Shown in pieces: positions 1 through 8,571 of a DNA stretch of 64,000 nt. A program made the translations under genes and the position numbers. Source of the DNA: Leptotrichia massiliensis (GTDB lineage: Bacteria > Fusobacteriota > Fusobacteriia > Fusobacteriales > Leptotrichiaceae); NCBI RefSeq assembly GCF_900104625.1, contig NZ_FNVZ01000002.1, forward strand, positions 39,754 to 103,753. The letters are read 5' to 3'. The notes beneath the pieces were generated by a model. That model was not told the DNA's origin. It was given only the letters and a program-made list of their open reading frames with translations, and searched no databases. Each line of letters begins with the position of its first letter. The first letter of the stretch is position 1.

Positions 1-237
1 AACAACTGATACAACTCCATATCCACAACCAATATCCAGCACATCAAACTTTTGACTTTTCCTATTCAAATTTTCTCTCAAAAAAACTTTTAACATAACA
101 TCAGTTCCGAAATCTACCTTTGTCTTTGAAAATACTCCATTATCTGTTACAAACTCAAATTTTTTATTTTTTATTTCATATTTTATTATTTTTCTATCCG
201 ATTTTACTTCCTGCTTTTCTGAAAAGTAATGGCTCAT
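1..237 (-). CDS. RsmC-like class I methyltransferase, 3' end cut by window edge
   Basis: An open frame of 79 codons runs off the left edge. It starts at an ATG at 237, preceded by AAGAGGTGA. The N-terminus begins MSHYFSEKQEVKSD and contains the glycine-rich SAM-binding motif I, VLDIGCGYGVVSVV, after a segment typical of the MTS/RsmC family (VTDNGVFSKTKVDFGTDVML). That family methylates 16S rRNA G1207 or related guanines in the cytoplasm. The catalytic NPPF motif would lie outside the window, so the exact substrate cannot be confirmed. Confidence 0.8.
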   Translation of the reverse strand, partial: MSHYFSEKQEVKSDRKIIKYEIKNKKFEFVTDNGVFSKTKVDFGTDVMLKVFLRENLNRKSQKFDVLDIGCGYGVVSVV

Positions 238-370
238 TTTTTCACCTCTTAAATTTTCTGTTTTTATAATTATTATAGCATATTTTTCACAGTTATATGC
301 CATTTTTTATCTTACACATATTTTATTAAAAAACAATTCTCTCTTAAAATTATTGCACATACAAAATTCC

Positions 371-399
371 TTGCATTCTTTTCAATTTTTTTATATAAT
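371..399 (+). promoter_or_regulatory. Predicted sigma70-type promoter for the CopZ-like gene
   Basis: TTGCAT (371-376) and TATAAT (394-399) are separated by 17 bases. They lie about 70 bases upstream of the heavy-metal-associated domain gene. No metal-operator palindrome was recognised around it. Confidence 0.5.
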
Positions 400-470
400 A
401 AATTTAACACAAAACTATTAATTTAAAATTTTGTGTATAAATAAAAATAAAATTTTATGGAGGTTTTGAA

Positions 471-695
471 ATGATTAAAAAACTTGTTGAAATAGAAGGA
501 ATGCATTGTGAAAACTGTGCTAAAAAAGTAGAAGATGTTTTATACGGACTGCCAGAAGTGGAAAATGTGGAAGTAAACCTTTCTAATAAAAATGCAAAAG
601 TTACTTTAAACGAAGAAGTTGACGATTTGCTGATAGCAGATGTGGTAAATGGTGCTGGACATTATAAAGTGAAGGATGTTACAGAAATTTCTTAA
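471..695 (+). CDS. Heavy-metal-associated (HMA) domain protein, CopZ-like copper chaperone
   Basis: This 74-residue protein is a single HMA fold. The metal site GMHCENC lies at residues 10-16, with two Cys in the classic MxCxxC arrangement that binds Cu(I) or another soft metal. The family carries copper through the cytosol to P1B ATPases or copper repressors. A strong ribosome site (GGAGGT) precedes the ATG. No copper ATPase or CsoR/CopY gene adjoins it; the P-type ATPase cluster 35 kb away uses HMA-like domains without Cys. It appears monocistronic. The metal is inferred from the family only. Confidence 0.85.
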   Translation: MIKKLVEIEGMHCENCAKKVEDVLYGLPEVENVEVNLSNKNAKVTLNEEVDDLLIADVVNGAGHYKVKDVTEIS

Positions 696-823
696 TTTTT
701 TTTATTAACTATTTATTTACAAAAAATTAAAAAATTTATTTTAAATTGAGTTGATTTTTTTATTATAAAATGTTATAATAATGATGTAAAAGAATAAAAA
801 TTCTCATTGTAATGTACAAATCA

Positions 824-856
824 AAAGAGAGCTAACCCCCAAAGTAAGCTCTCTTT
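824..856 (-). terminator. Intrinsic terminator after the 26-residue peptide gene
   Basis: AAAGAGAGCT (824-833) pairs perfectly with AGCTCTCTTT (847-856). On the minus strand it starts about five bases after the peptide stop codon and is followed by TTTT. The stem resembles that behind the paralogous peptide at 29683-29763. A T-run on the other side could also end plus-strand transcription from the HMA gene. Confidence 0.75.
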
Positions 857-861
857 TTTCG

Positions 862-942
862 TTATTTCCAAAATTCTTGAATTAAAATTATTACTATCTG
901 TAATAAAATTACAATTAAGATTTTTATCAATAACGTTCTCAT
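862..942 (-). CDS. 26-residue hydrophobic peptide, toxin-like (paralogue of 29683-29763)
   Basis: The frame is ATG at 942 to TAA at 862. It has a near-perfect ribosome site (GAAAGGAGGTG, nine bases upstream) and a TATAAT at 976-981. The peptide begins MRTLLIKILIVILL and ends IQEFWK: one hydrophobic helix flanked by a few charged residues. The plus-strand gene at 29683 encodes a peptide of the same length. Aligned from the shared IKIL, about half the positions agree (IKIL, ILL, Q/E, LI, F). Both are followed within a few bases by an AAAGAGAG-stem terminator. Size, composition and architecture resemble type I toxin peptides such as TisB or Fst, but no antisense RNA was demonstrated and the function is unknown. 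Confidence 0.65.
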   Translation of the reverse strand: MRTLLIKILIVILLQIVIILIQEFWK

Positions 943-1050
943 CGTAATGCACCTCCTTTCTCAAGGATTGCTAAAATTATATCATTTTTTGAAATGTTTG
1001 TATATCTATTTTTTAATTTTTTTAATAAATTACAAATTTTTATAAAATAA

Positions 1051-1093
1051 AAAAGATGATATTGAACAATTTTACTGCTCTTTATCATCTTTT
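1051..1093 (-). terminator. Terminator of the 147-residue hypothetical gene
   Basis: AAAAGATGAT (1051-1060) is perfectly complementary to ATCATCTTTT (1084-1093), with a 23-base loop. On the minus strand it sits just after the stop at 1099 and runs into T-rich sequence. Confidence 0.65.
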
Positions 1094-1098
1094 AAATT

Positions 1099-1542
1099 TT
1101 ATATAAATTTTTTATCTAACTCATTTATTTTTTCTACGGATTCATGCTGATATTCTTGAATTGATTTCATTAACTCTTTAAATTCATTTTCATTATATTC
1201 TTTTATTGAGCCATCCGAATTTTCACATCCTTTATTTTCAATCTGATACATTCTCTCAAAAAACTTTATCAATAATTTTTTAGTATTGTATAAATATTCA
1301 TAATCAAAATCAGGATAATTATCTGAATGGATATACTCAAAAAGTTCATTTAAAAAATTTTCTTTAGTTTCATAATCTTTTAAATCGAAGATATCTCCCA
1401 AATTAAATTTTTTTTCAAACTTTCCTTTAATATTTTGAGTTTCAACTCTCCACTCATTATTGTCTTCTGATTCAAATGTAATTTTGATATGTTTTAATTC
1501 GTTTGAATGCATTAATTTTAAATTCAAATCATATTTTTTCAT
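1099..1542 (-). CDS. Hypothetical protein, 147 residues
   Basis: No family is recognised. The protein is soluble, acidic and rich in Lys, Glu and Asn, with no signal peptide or membrane segment. The N-terminal half looks like beta strands (MKKYDLNLKLMHSNELKHIK). The C-terminal half is helical and charged (KELMKSIQEYQHESVEKINELDKKF). The ATG at 1542 follows GGAGG, and the gene has its own terminator, so it looks like a real monocistronic gene. Its neighbours, a small peptide gene and a gene remnant, suggest a variable accessory spot. An immunity-protein-like role is possible but unsupported. Confidence 0.6.
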   Translation of the reverse strand: MKKYDLNLKLMHSNELKHIKITFESEDNNEWRVETQNIKGKFEKKFNLGDIFDLKDYETKENFLNELFEYIHSDNYPDFDYEYLYNTKKLLIKFFERMYQIENKGCENSDGSIKEYNENEFKELMKSIQEYQHESVEKINELDKKFI

Positions 1543-1649
1543 AAATTCCTCCTAAATTTTAAAATTTTAATTTATAATTATATTTTTATTTCTTATTAAA
1601 AGTTCTCTATCATATATTCATAATCAATTTTCTCTTTGTAACGAATATC

Positions 1650-1841
1650 TTACTCCAATATACATTCAGATTCATCCACACGACTTATTTTATCTTTTAT
1701 AGTTAGTTCATTTTCTGTTGATAAATTCATAACTTTTCTATCTTTTTTTATACAAAATACTATTTTATTATTTTTAAATTCACTTGTTAATAAATCAATA
1801 CAAACAACACCATACCAACATTTGTTATTATCCTTTGTGTT
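1650..1841 (-). pseudogene. Probable gene remnant (open frame without start)
   Basis: In the gap between proA and the 147-residue gene, one minus-strand frame stays open for 63 codons between an in-frame TGA and a TAA. It encodes a protein-like text (KCWYGVVCIDLLTSEFK near the start, ISRVDESECILE at the end) but has no start codon or ribosome site at its beginning. It could be the C-terminal relic of an accessory gene. No homologue is recognised. Confidence 0.3.
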
Positions 1842-1908
1842 TCAATACATTTTCCAACATATATTTCTTACTATCAGACTTTTTCATAAATTTATATTAT
1901 TTTTCTTA

Positions 1909-3165
1909 CTATTCCCTTATTTGACCTTCTCCCCTAATCACATACTTTGTCGTAGTCAGCTCTCTTATTCCCATAGGCCCACGAGCATGCAGTTTTTGTG
2001 TGGAAATTCCAATTTCTCCACCAAAGCCAAATTCCCCTCCGTCGGAAAATCTTGTTGAAGCGTTTAAATAAACGTTGGCTGAATCTACTTCGTTTAGGAA
2101 TTTTTCAGCATTTTCTATAGATTTTGTCAAAATTGAGTCAGAATGGTGCGTTCCATGATTATTTATGTATTCAATTGCTTCTTCTATGTTTTTAACTAAT
2201 TTTAGTGACATTATTAAATCTAGATATTCAGCCCCAAAATCTTCTTCTGTTGCCAATTTTACATCATTTCTGTTTCCAACAATTTCTAATGCTTCTTTGC
2301 TGTACCTTAGCTCCACACCATCTTTTAAAAGCATTTCTGTTAATTCTGGCAAGATTGCTTTTGCAATGTTCTCGTGGATAAGTGTTGTTTCAATGGCATT
2401 ACATACGCTTGGACGTTGTACTTTGGCATTTTCGATAATTGGTAATGCCTGTTTTATATCGGCTGTTTCGTCCACAAAGATGTGACAGATTCCTGCACCT
2501 GTTTCTATCATTGGAATTGTTGCGTTTTCTATGATAAATCTTTTTAATCCTTTTCCCCCTCTTGGGATAATTACATCAATATACTTATCTGCACGAATTA
2601 AGTCCTTCACAAGTTCCCTTTCTGGCTTTTCTACAAGTTGAACTGTATTTTTTGGCAATCCGTGAGCATCTGCAACCCTATTTAATAAATTATTCAAATA
2701 AATATTTGAATTCAGGGCATCTTCTGACCCACGTAAAATTATCGCATTTGAAGATTTTATTGCAAGTCCTGCCGCATCTACTGTAACGTTTGGACGAGAT
2801 TCGTAAATCATTCCGATTACTCCAAGGGGAACTCTCTTTTTAGCAATATTCATTCCATTTTTATGATTCCATCCTGTAACGACTTCTCCAATTGGATCTG
2901 GAAACATAGCCATTTCACGCAGACTTTGAGCCATTCCTTCAATTCTGCTGTCTGTAAGCTCCATTCTATCCAGCAAGGAAAATGCCATTCCATTTTTCTT
3001 ACCATTTTCCATATCTATTTTGTTCGCAGCCTTTATTTCTTCTTTTTTGTTTATTAATTCATCTGCAATTGCAAACAATACATCATTTTTTGTTTTTGTT
3101 CCAATTTTCAAAAGCTCCCTTGAAGCGGCTTTTGCTTTTTTCCCAAGTTCTTCTATATAATTCAT
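1909..3165 (-). CDS. proA: Glutamate-5-semialdehyde dehydrogenase (gamma-glutamyl phosphate reductase)
   Basis: This 418-residue enzyme is of usual family length. It reduces gamma-glutamyl phosphate with NADPH to glutamate semialdehyde, the second step of proline synthesis. Diagnostic segments are PLGVIGMIYESRPNVTVDAA, the catalytic Cys region KVQRPSVCNAIETTL, and the C-terminal ARGPMGIRELTTTKYV. The ATG follows a GAGGGAAG ribosome site. It is the last gene of a minus-strand operon that begins with proB. Unusually, two unknown membrane-protein genes lie between proB and proA. Confidence 0.97.
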   Translation of the reverse strand: MNYIEELGKKAKAASRELLKIGTKTKNDVLFAIADELINKKEEIKAANKIDMENGKKNGMAFSLLDRMELTDSRIEGMAQSLREMAMFPDPIGEVVTGWNHKNGMNIAKKRVPLGVIGMIYESRPNVTVDAAGLAIKSSNAIILRGSEDALNSNIYLNNLLNRVADAHGLPKNTVQLVEKPERELVKDLIRADKYIDVIIPRGGKGLKRFIIENATIPMIETGAGICHIFVDETADIKQALPIIENAKVQRPSVCNAIETTLIHENIAKAILPELTEMLLKDGVELRYSKEALEIVGNRNDVKLATEEDFGAEYLDLIMSLKLVKNIEEAIEYINNHGTHHSDSILTKSIENAEKFLNEVDSANVYLNASTRFSDGGEFGFGGEIGISTQKLHARGPMGIRELTTTKYVIRGEGQIRE

Positions 3166-3195
3166 ACTTCCCTCATTTCTTAATTTATCTAATTT

Positions 3196-3783
3196 CTAAA
3201 AAAGATCTCCAGCTTTTCTATTCCTATCCTTCATCTTTTTTATTTTTCTCGTTCTAAATATAGCTATTATAAACATAACTGCAGAAATAGTTAAAAAAAT
3301 CCAGTAAATTATTAAATATCGCCTAGCCCAGTCAATATTAAAAATATTTGTCATAACTTCCATTAAAATATCAAAAAATTTTGTATCTGGATATTGCTTT
3401 TTAAAAATTAATGTTAAGTTTAACACTTCTGACAAATATATTGCCAAATATGAAAAAATATATATAATAACTACACTAAAAATAGTTATTTCTAATTCAT
3501 CATACAAATTGTTAAACTTACTTTTTTTTACTTTTCTTATTTTTTCTCCTTCATTCGAGTCAGTAATTTCTTTAGCTTTTTCTTTTCTTTTTTTACCAAA
3601 AAAATTTCCAAATATAACTCCAATATCTATAATTCCCACACCTAAAAACATCACTATAATATGTCTTATATTATTTTGAGCCGCAAAAAAATAAAGTACA
3701 GTTGCAATTATAAAGCCTAAAAATCCACCAAGAAATGTGTATAATTTATTTTCATTTTTATTAAAAATATTTTCACTCTTCAC
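3196..3783 (-). CDS. Hypothetical integral membrane protein (between proB and proA)
   Basis: This 195-residue protein has about four membrane helices: residues roughly 14-34, 41-62, 97-122 and 155-178. A Lys/Glu-rich cytoplasmic loop (KKRKEKAKEITDSNEGEKIRK) separates helices 2 and 3, and the C-terminus is basic. It starts with GTG preceded by GGGAGA. It is 30 bases upstream of proA and 21 bases downstream of another membrane gene, so it is co-transcribed with proline synthesis. No family was recognised. A link to osmotic proline use is only a guess from context. Confidence 0.75.
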   Translation of the reverse strand: MKSENIFNKNENKLYTFLGGFLGFIIATVLYFFAAQNNIRHIIVMFLGVGIIDIGVIFGNFFGKKRKEKAKEITDSNEGEKIRKVKKSKFNNLYDELEITIFSVVIIYIFSYLAIYLSEVLNLTLIFKKQYPDTKFFDILMEVMTNIFNIDWARRYLIIYWIFLTISAVMFIIAIFRTRKIKKMKDRNRKAGDLF

Positions 3784-3804
3784 TTACTTCTCCCTTTCAT
3801 TTTT

Positions 3805-4590
3805 TCACTCATTCGCTCCGAAAGTATTAATTATTGTTTCTAATAAATTTGTATTATGAATCAACGCTTTGTCTGACAAATGCAATATTTTATTTCCAGC
3901 TTTATCTGTTATATTTATTCTTCCAGCCATTGTGCTTATATTGTAGTCATTCCAATTATAAACTTCGTTATCCAAAGTCAAGGCTTCTCTTGTAACCTTT
4001 ATTTTCAATGCTTGTTCCAATTTTTTGGATATATACTTTTTAGGAGCCAACGCCATTATAGATTTTTTTGGATTATTAAATAAAAATTCAACTGGTTCAC
4101 CATTTTCAATATTTCTCATAGCTTTTGGATAGTTAATTTTAACAAAATCTTGCTGAAACAAGTCAAAGGCATTAGATGGATAACCTGCCGCCGCTATATT
4201 TTTCCAAGTTCCATTATTATCTTTATACCATATTCCCAAAAATGTATTTGGTCTCATTACATTCGGAATAAAAAAATATTCCAAATTTTCATAAAGAATT
4301 TTTTCATTTTTTCCAATAGCAAATCCATCTTCATAAAAAGATATTTTTTCATATTTCTTTATTATAAAATACGGCAAAACATAAGCAAATATTATTAAAA
4401 ATAAACCTATTAATGTTATTGCTATTATAGCGCCTAGAAGTTTCCCTCTTTCAGCAGCATCAGACAGATTTTTCACAAAAAGTTTTATAAATATTATCAA
4501 AAAAAAGTTAAACAGTAAAAAATTTGCCAATGTAAGCATTTTAAGATAAAGTTTCATTCCTACTATTTTTTTAGGTTGTTCATAACTCAT
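3805..4590 (-). CDS. Hypothetical membrane protein with two N-terminal helices and a PH-like cytosolic part
   Basis: Of 261 residues, the first 80 hold two membrane helices (about 20-40 and 51-75). The rest is soluble and beta-rich, alternating strands such as KISFYEDGFAIGKNEKILYE. This resembles bacterial PH-like domain proteins of the DUF6585 kind, but the match is by eye. The second half repeats a similar pattern (KIKVTREALTLDNEVYNWND), suggesting two tandem PH-like folds. It is part of the proB-proA operon. Function unknown. Confidence 0.7.
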   Translation of the reverse strand: MSYEQPKKIVGMKLYLKMLTLANFLLFNFFLIIFIKLFVKNLSDAAERGKLLGAIIAITLIGLFLIIFAYVLPYFIIKKYEKISFYEDGFAIGKNEKILYENLEYFFIPNVMRPNTFLGIWYKDNNGTWKNIAAAGYPSNAFDLFQQDFVKINYPKAMRNIENGEPVEFLFNNPKKSIMALAPKKYISKKLEQALKIKVTREALTLDNEVYNWNDYNISTMAGRINITDKAGNKILHLSDKALIHNTNLLETIINTFGANE

Positions 4591-4672
4591 AAATCGTCCC
4601 GCTTTCTATTTTATTAAAAGTTTTTGATTCTTGTACGCTAAATACTTTAAATAAAATTTATTATTTTTATTT

Positions 4673-5815
4673 TTATTTTCTAATAACCACATTATCAATA
4701 TGAATCACAGCGTCATCATATTTGTAGCCCAGCATTTCCTCTATATTTTCACTTTTTATGCCTTTTATAAGGTTTATTTCCTCTGATGAATAATTTGAAA
4801 TTCCAGTTGCGATAACTTTTCCTTCTAAATCTTCTATTTCGATAACTGCCCCCTTGTCAAAATTCCCCTCAACAGACTTTATCCCAACAGACAATAAACT
4901 ATTTCCATTCTTTAATGCTACTTTTGCACCATTGTCAATTGTTAACGAACCTTCCTTATTAGGTCCGTATGCCAGCCAGTATTTTCTTAGACTAATTTTT
5001 TTATTTTTTTTCACAAAAAGTGTTCCTATATTTTCTTTTTCAACTATTCTAGTTATATTTTTAGGATCATCTCCACTAGCAATTACAAGGCTTGTTCCAA
5101 TTTTTGTTACCATTTCCGCAGCGATGATTTTTGTTATCATTCCGCCAGTTCCAAATTTTGAACCTTCTGCACCTGCCATCTGCTTTATGTCTTCATTAAT
5201 ATCTCCAACCATATGAATCAGGTTCGCATCCTCATATTTTCTAGGATTTTTATTATAAAGCCCATCAATATCCGACAAAATTATAAGTAAATCAGCATCA
5301 ATTAATCCCGAAACAAGCGCTGACATTGTATCATTGTCCCCAACCTTTATTTTCAATGCATTAGACACAATTGCATCATTTTCATTTATAATTGGTATAA
5401 TTTTCCTTTTCAAAAAAGCATTACAAACATTTCTCATATTCAAGTATCTTTTTCTATTGGAAAATTCCTCTTTTGTCAACAATAATTGTCCGATTATCTT
5501 ATTATGCTCTTTAAAAAGAGTTTGATAAATTTGCATAAGTGAAACTTGCCCAACTGCTGACAGCATCTGCTTTTCTGCCAAAGTTTTAGGCTTTTCGCTT
5601 ATATTAAGAAGTCCCATTCCAGCTCCAACTGCACCAGAAGTCACAAGTATTACATCATACCCTTTATCTTGTAAATTACTTAGTTCTAGTACAATTTTCT
5701 TTATCTTTTCAATATCTAGATGACCATCCTCTGTTGTAAGTGTAGAAGTTCCAACTTTCACAACTATCCTCTGTATATTGTCTAAAATTTCTTCTCTTGT
5801 ATTACTATTTCTCAT
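4673..5815 (-). CDS. proB: Glutamate 5-kinase with PUA domain
   Basis: This 380-residue protein catalyses ATP-dependent phosphorylation of glutamate, the first and usually proline-inhibited step of proline synthesis. The amino-acid kinase domain (about 10-265) shows VVKVGTSTLT, VTSGAVGAGMGLL, INENDAIVSNALKIKVGDND and GTGGMITKIIAAEM. The C-terminal PUA domain (about 285-370) is present. An AGGAG site precedes the ATG. It heads the operon that ends with proA, with a hairpin and a small lipoprotein gene immediately upstream. Confidence 0.97.
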   Translation of the reverse strand: MRNSNTREEILDNIQRIVVKVGTSTLTTEDGHLDIEKIKKIVLELSNLQDKGYDVILVTSGAVGAGMGLLNISEKPKTLAEKQMLSAVGQVSLMQIYQTLFKEHNKIIGQLLLTKEEFSNRKRYLNMRNVCNAFLKRKIIPIINENDAIVSNALKIKVGDNDTMSALVSGLIDADLLIILSDIDGLYNKNPRKYEDANLIHMVGDINEDIKQMAGAEGSKFGTGGMITKIIAAEMVTKIGTSLVIASGDDPKNITRIVEKENIGTLFVKKNKKISLRKYWLAYGPNKEGSLTIDNGAKVALKNGNSLLSVGIKSVEGNFDKGAVIEIEDLEGKVIATGISNYSSEEINLIKGIKSENIEEMLGYKYDDAVIHIDNVVIRK

Positions 5816-5864
5816 TTTTTCCTATTCTCCTGTTTAAACATTTCTATGTAGCTCATTTTTTAAC

Positions 5865-5889
5865 GTAAGGGCATTAAACATGCCCTTAC
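5865..5889 (-). promoter_or_regulatory. Perfect hairpin between lipoprotein gene and proB
   Basis: GTAAGGGCAT (5865-5874) and ATGCCCTTAC (5880-5889) form a perfect 10-bp stem with a 5-base loop. No T-run follows on the minus strand, so it is not a classic terminator. It may act as a weak terminator, an mRNA-stability element or an intercistronic barrier ahead of proB. Confidence 0.5.
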
Positions 5890-5898
5890 AACCTTAAA

Positions 5899-6042
5899 TT
5901 ATTTTTTCAATTTATTACAAAGATTTGTATTCAAGCAAGTATATCCTCCAGCAACTGCTCCTGCTCCCAATGCTACTGCTGTACAAGAACTCAAACTCAT
6001 CATTAACGCAATTATTGCTCCTATAATTTTAATTTTTCTCAT
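5899..6042 (-). CDS. Small lipoprotein, 47 residues
   Basis: The frame runs from ATG 6042 to TAA 5899, with GAGAGGTAAG upstream. The N-terminus MRKIKIIGAIIALMMSLSSC is a lipoprotein signal with lipobox LSSC (Cys20 would be lipidated). The mature part is only 27 residues: a Gly/Ala-rich stretch (VALGAGAVAGGY), then a Cys-containing tail ending NKLKK. Such entericidin-like small lipoproteins sit in the membrane; the function is unknown. It lies upstream of proB, separated by a hairpin. Confidence 0.7.
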   Translation of the reverse strand: MRKIKIIGAIIALMMSLSSCTAVALGAGAVAGGYTCLNTNLCNKLKK

Positions 6043-6160
6043 TTGTCTTACCTCTCAATCTGGTTTTTTATTTAAATTAACCTAAAAAGATTTAATATAT
6101 TTTAACTTTTTAAATTTATTTATTTCTTTGACAATAATAAATAGTTTTAGTATTTTAGTC

Positions 6161-7603
6161 TTAACTTTTCTGTATCCAAACAGAAATTTTTTCACTTTCA
6201 ACTTTAAAGTTAGCATTTCCTTCCTCATCTATTACAATGTCTTCATATCCACTACCTGTAACTTCCTGCCAAACTTGTCCAGCTCGCTCTTTTCCAAGCT
6301 CAATTTGTATTTCTTCTTCCTCTTCAGAATTTGAAAGTACGGCTACACAGCCCGTCCACTCATCTCTTCCTGTTCTTTGAATTGCAATTACATTTGGATT
6401 ATCCAGATGATTTATTTGTTCTCCATAAGCATGGATTCTTCGTACTTCCAGAAGTTTGTCAATTATCCATTGATGCGGGCTTTTTTCTCCTCCCACTCCG
6501 TAGTAATCGCCATAAAACAGGCATGGATAGCCATCTTTTGATAATAATATTATAGCATGCGAATGAGGAATAAACCAGCTGTCAACTTGTGATTCTAAAG
6601 CACTTCCCTTTTGTGAATCATGATTATCTACAAATGTTACAGCTGCCATCGGATTTGTTGCCACTATCGTATGTTCAAAAATTTCTCTTAAATCATAATC
6701 CTTTTTCTTTTTAGATGCATCATACATATTAAAATGAAGCCCAACATCGAATAAATCAGTTTTATAACCAACATTATCCAGATATTCCTTCAACTTTTCC
6801 AAATCATTTCGCCAGTATTCTCCAACAGAATAAAATTCTTCGCCATAAGCTGCTCTTACTTGTGTCAAAAATTCAGCTATAAACTCATCTTTTATATGTT
6901 TTACGGCATCCATTCTGAATCCATCAATTTTTAACTCATTTACAACCCATTTACCCCATCGGATTACTTCTTCACGCACTTCAGGATGTGAAAAGTCAAT
7001 ATCGGCATTCATCAAATAGTCATAATTTCCAAGTTCAGAGTCAACTCCCTCATCCCAGTCCTTATTTTCACCAACAATTTTATAAATTGCTGTTTTACCA
7101 GTTTTGTTATCAAAATCCACACCATCAAAAAGATTATAATTCCACTTGAATGCAGAATATTTATCATTTCTTCCAGGAAAAGTAAACTTTGTCCATCCTT
7201 CTATTTCAAAAGGCTCGGTTATTTCCACAGTTCTGTCTTCAGGGTCAACTTCTATCGCCAAAAAATTCTCTGTTTCATCAGCTCCGCCCTTATGATTCAA
7301 AACAGCGTCCAAATATACATTTATATTGTATTTATGAAGTTCTTCTATTGCTTCAATCAGTTCCTGCTTTGTCCCGTATTTCGTTCTGACAGTTCCTTTC
7401 TGGTCAAATTCACCTAAGTCCCATAAATCATAGGCACCATATCCCACATCAAATTGTGAAGTTCCTTTATATGCTGGCGGAATCCACACTCCGCTTACAC
7501 CAATTTCGCTTAGATGTTTTGCATCATCCTTTAATCTTTGCCAATGTTTCCCATCATTCGGCAAATTCCATTCAAAGTACTGTATCATTACTCCGTTTTC
7601 CAT
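6161..7603 (-). CDS. Cytoplasmic alpha-amylase (GH13)
   Basis: This 480-residue protein has no signal peptide and so acts on intracellular glucans. All four GH13 regions are visible: DAVLNH (99-104), GFRMDAVKH with nucleophile Asp232, VGEYW with acid/base Glu262, and VDNHD with Asp329. The start MENGVMIQYFEWNLPNDG is typical of the AmyA/GH13_5 cytoplasmic type, which hydrolyses alpha-1,4 linkages of glycogen or maltodextrin. It is 27 bases downstream of kdsB on the same strand and may be co-transcribed, although the functions are unrelated. Confidence 0.93.
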   Translation of the reverse strand: MENGVMIQYFEWNLPNDGKHWQRLKDDAKHLSEIGVSGVWIPPAYKGTSQFDVGYGAYDLWDLGEFDQKGTVRTKYGTKQELIEAIEELHKYNINVYLDAVLNHKGGADETENFLAIEVDPEDRTVEITEPFEIEGWTKFTFPGRNDKYSAFKWNYNLFDGVDFDNKTGKTAIYKIVGENKDWDEGVDSELGNYDYLMNADIDFSHPEVREEVIRWGKWVVNELKIDGFRMDAVKHIKDEFIAEFLTQVRAAYGEEFYSVGEYWRNDLEKLKEYLDNVGYKTDLFDVGLHFNMYDASKKKKDYDLREIFEHTIVATNPMAAVTFVDNHDSQKGSALESQVDSWFIPHSHAIILLSKDGYPCLFYGDYYGVGGEKSPHQWIIDKLLEVRRIHAYGEQINHLDNPNVIAIQRTGRDEWTGCVAVLSNSEEEEEIQIELGKERAGQVWQEVTGSGYEDIVIDEEGNANFKVESEKISVWIQKS

Positions 7604-7630
7604 AATTTCCTCCTTTTTACAATATTTTAT

Positions 7631-8383
7631 TTATTTTAATGTTATTCCATTTTCAGTTATAAATTTAACAGCTTCTTTCAAATCCTCTTGTGTATCCACT
7701 CCTATTACCTGCGACTTAGTTTCTAAAACTTTTATTTTATATCCATTTTCAATAAATCTAAGCTGTTCAAGCGATTCTATCTTTTCCAAAACACCTTCCT
7801 TTAAATTTTTCAGTTCATTTAAAAATTTCGCTGTATATCCATAAATTCCAACATGTTTAAAATATTTAATATTTTGGCTATTATTCTTATCACGCTCATA
7901 AGGAATTACTGAACGGCTAAAATAAATGGCATTATCATCAAAGTCTGTAATAACTTTTACATGATTTGGATTTTCAATTTCATTTTGAGATTTCATTTCC
8001 TGCTTTAATGTAACAATTTCTGATTTTTCATTTCTGTAATTATTTGCTAAAATATTTATTGACTCAATGTCAATTAACGGCTCATCTCCCTGAATATTTA
8101 TAATAAAATCATAATTTTCATACTCACTTTTGTTTATAACTTCTATTATTCTGGAAGTTCCATTCTGATGATTTTCAGCTGTCATAACCACATTTCCTCC
8201 AAACTTTTCTACAACCTTAAAAATCCTCTCATCATCTGTAGCGACAACAATCTCATCAATATCCGCATTTTTTGCTCTTTTGTAAACCCATTCAATCATA
8301 GTATGCCCGCAAATATCCTTAAGCGGTTTCCCTTCAAACCTGCTGGACGCATATCTTGCTGGTATCACTCCCAATATTTTCAT
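7631..8383 (-). CDS. kdsB: 3-deoxy-manno-octulosonate cytidylyltransferase
   Basis: The 250-residue length fits the family. The enzyme activates Kdo with CTP for lipid A-core synthesis in the cytoplasm. The nucleotide-binding start ILGVIPARYASSRFEGKPL is diagnostic, with VATDDERIF, NIQGDEPLID and VGIYGYTAKFL further on. Its presence shows that the organism makes a Kdo-containing LPS and therefore has an outer membrane. The ATG follows GGAG. It is upstream of the amylase gene on the minus strand. Confidence 0.96.
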   Translation of the reverse strand: MKILGVIPARYASSRFEGKPLKDICGHTMIEWVYKRAKNADIDEIVVATDDERIFKVVEKFGGNVVMTAENHQNGTSRIIEVINKSEYENYDFIINIQGDEPLIDIESINILANNYRNEKSEIVTLKQEMKSQNEIENPNHVKVITDFDDNAIYFSRSVIPYERDKNNSQNIKYFKHVGIYGYTAKFLNELKNLKEGVLEKIESLEQLRFIENGYKIKVLETKSQVIGVDTQEDLKEAVKFITENGITLK

Positions 8384-8571
8384 AAATATATTTCTCCTTT
8401 TTTCAATAATTTTATAAAATCGTAGTAATACTCTTTTAAAACTAAACTTAAAACTATACTTTTTTAGTATTAAATTTATTCAATTTTTATTAGTTCAATT
8501 TTAAATAAGTTTAAATATATTTTACCATATTTTTATTTAAATTACATTATATTTATCAGATAAACAAAAAA

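Noticed and set aside
1822..2058. 78-codon plus-strand frame
   Set aside because: It overlaps the 3' end of proA antisense and is rich in Phe, Ser and His, typical of shadow frames.
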